In this document: positions 6,815-7,272 of the stretch, piece by piece
How the letters are laid out: every line of letters begins with the position of its first letter
Position numbering within the stretch: the stretch's first letter is position 1
From: Bacteroidales bacterium UBA1733
GTDB lineage: Bacteria > Bacteroidota > Bacteroidia > Bacteroidales > UBA3663
DNA: 7,272 nt
NCBI GenBank assembly: GCA_002315795.1
Contig: DCIF01000147.1
Location: forward strand, 1 to 7,272
Direction of reading: 5' to 3'
Notes under the pieces: model-generated
The model's input: the letters and a program-made list of their open reading frames with translations, nothing else
Databases searched by the model: none
What the model was told of the DNA's origin: nothing
Program-made: the position numbers and the translations under genes

Positions 6815-7272
6815 TTAGTTGTTTTTTTCTCCGACAATCTGTCCGTCAAATTTCGCATTGATCACACGGTAGGCATTCCATCCTTTGCGTTGCAAGACCT
6901 TCTTGTAAAAAGTCCTGACATGATCAAGCTTTTCATCAATATTCTCAAAGTTTCCCACCAGGATAGAGTGTTCTCCTATACGTGGAATCAGTTCAATATC
7001 TCCGTTTTCACGGACATAGATCTGAGTGATCTCATCACTCCAGAAATCCTCATCTTCCAGATAGCGTGCAAAGTCATGCAGAGGCAAGATATGTTTTTCT
7101 CTGACATAACCAGTAACTAATGGCAATCGTATGGCCGAGCCTAATTGAGCTGGCATCAACTCTCCATCCAGATCGATGTAGAAATCGGTCACCGGTGCTC
7201 CCTTAGAATCTTTTACAGGCAATAAGCTCTTTACTCGGATTATCGGGTTACGTTGCTCGATGTCTATACGCA
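6815..7272 (-). CDS. ftsQ: Cell division protein FtsQ, 3' part only
   Basis: The frame is open to the right edge, so the gene is cut at its 5' end and 151 residues plus stop are visible. The product fits the C-terminal periplasmic beta domain of FtsQ/DivIB. It opens with 'RIDIEQRNPIIRV', the usual 'ie.r.Pi.ri' strand, then 'DFYIDLDGELMP', the conserved 'yyiD..G..mp' hairpin. A segment on local equilibrium ('DEITQIYVRENGDIELIPRIG') follows, then a C-terminal strand near 'AYRVINAKFDGQIV'. FtsQ is a single-pass inner-membrane divisome scaffold; the cytoplasmic tail, membrane segment and POTRA domain would lie outside the window. A TTG at 7220-7222 could be read as a start but sits inside the conserved domain, so it is not the real one. 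The place directly before ftsA, 6 bases away, matches the standard murC-ftsQ-ftsA-ftsZ order and is the strongest support. Confidence 0.92.
   Translation of the reverse strand, partial: RIDIEQRNPIIRVKSLLPVKDSKGAPVTDFYIDLDGELMPAQLGSAIRLPLVTGYVREKHILPLHDFARYLEDEDFWSDEITQIYVRENGDIELIPRIGEHSILVGNFENIDEKLDHVRTFYKKVLQRKGWNAYRVINAKFDGQIVGEKNN

Noticed and set aside
6638..7120. A 160-codon open frame on the plus strand across the ftsQ/ftsA junction
   Set aside because: It is antisense to two well-supported division genes, has no recognisable domain, and its composition looks like reverse-frame reading.
7220..7222. TTG as a start giving a separate 135-residue protein
   Set aside because: The frame stays open upstream to the window edge and encodes the conserved FtsQ strand 'RIDIEQRNPIIRV', so the TTG is an internal Leu.

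Overview
The window reads as a chromosomal segment from a member of the Bacteroidota, most likely order Bacteroidales and plausibly a Prevotella-like gut or rumen organism. The evidence is the style of the FtsA, FtsZ and 7TM-HD proteins (for example the FtsA 'YVGIGG' and 'TTTVSVYKNG' segments and the FtsZ C-terminal 'LPAYNR' peptide), a lipoprotein glycoside hydrolase, and the absence of a Shine-Dalgarno sequence at normal spacing before any visible start. The genus is an inference, not something the sequence proves. No RNA gene, insertion sequence, CRISPR array or integration scar was seen.

All six genes lie on the minus strand, so the transcription order runs from the right edge to the left. 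First is the 3' part of ftsQ (6815-7272, cut by the window edge), then ftsA (5579-6808), ftsZ (3713-5542), a PgpH-type 7TM-HD phosphohydrolase (1677-3698), an AraC-family regulator (790-1665), and the 5' part of a GH5 mannanase-like lipoprotein (1-722, cut by the window edge). The gaps are 6, 36, 14, 11 and 67 bases. The first five genes are therefore packed like one operon. The only longer spacer, before the hydrolase gene, holds a small inverted repeat and three copies of a 5-base motif.

The right half is the distal end of a division and cell-wall (dcw) cluster. FtsQ is a periplasmic divisome scaffold, FtsA the membrane tether, and FtsZ the tubulin-like ring. The next gene encodes a membrane protein with an intact HD metal site of the type that hydrolyses cyclic di-AMP, which suggests a genetic link between ring assembly and second-messenger or osmotic/cell-wall control. 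The left end turns to carbohydrate use: a cupin-plus-HTH regulator followed by a secreted beta-mannanase-like enzyme, a likely regulator/target pair.

No wholly new system is evident. The points most worth a second look are an apparently shortened 1C subdomain and a Gln at the first phosphate motif of FtsA, a very long FtsZ linker containing a charged coiled coil, the 7TM-HD gene directly behind ftsZ, and the AraC gene joined to the end of the division operon.
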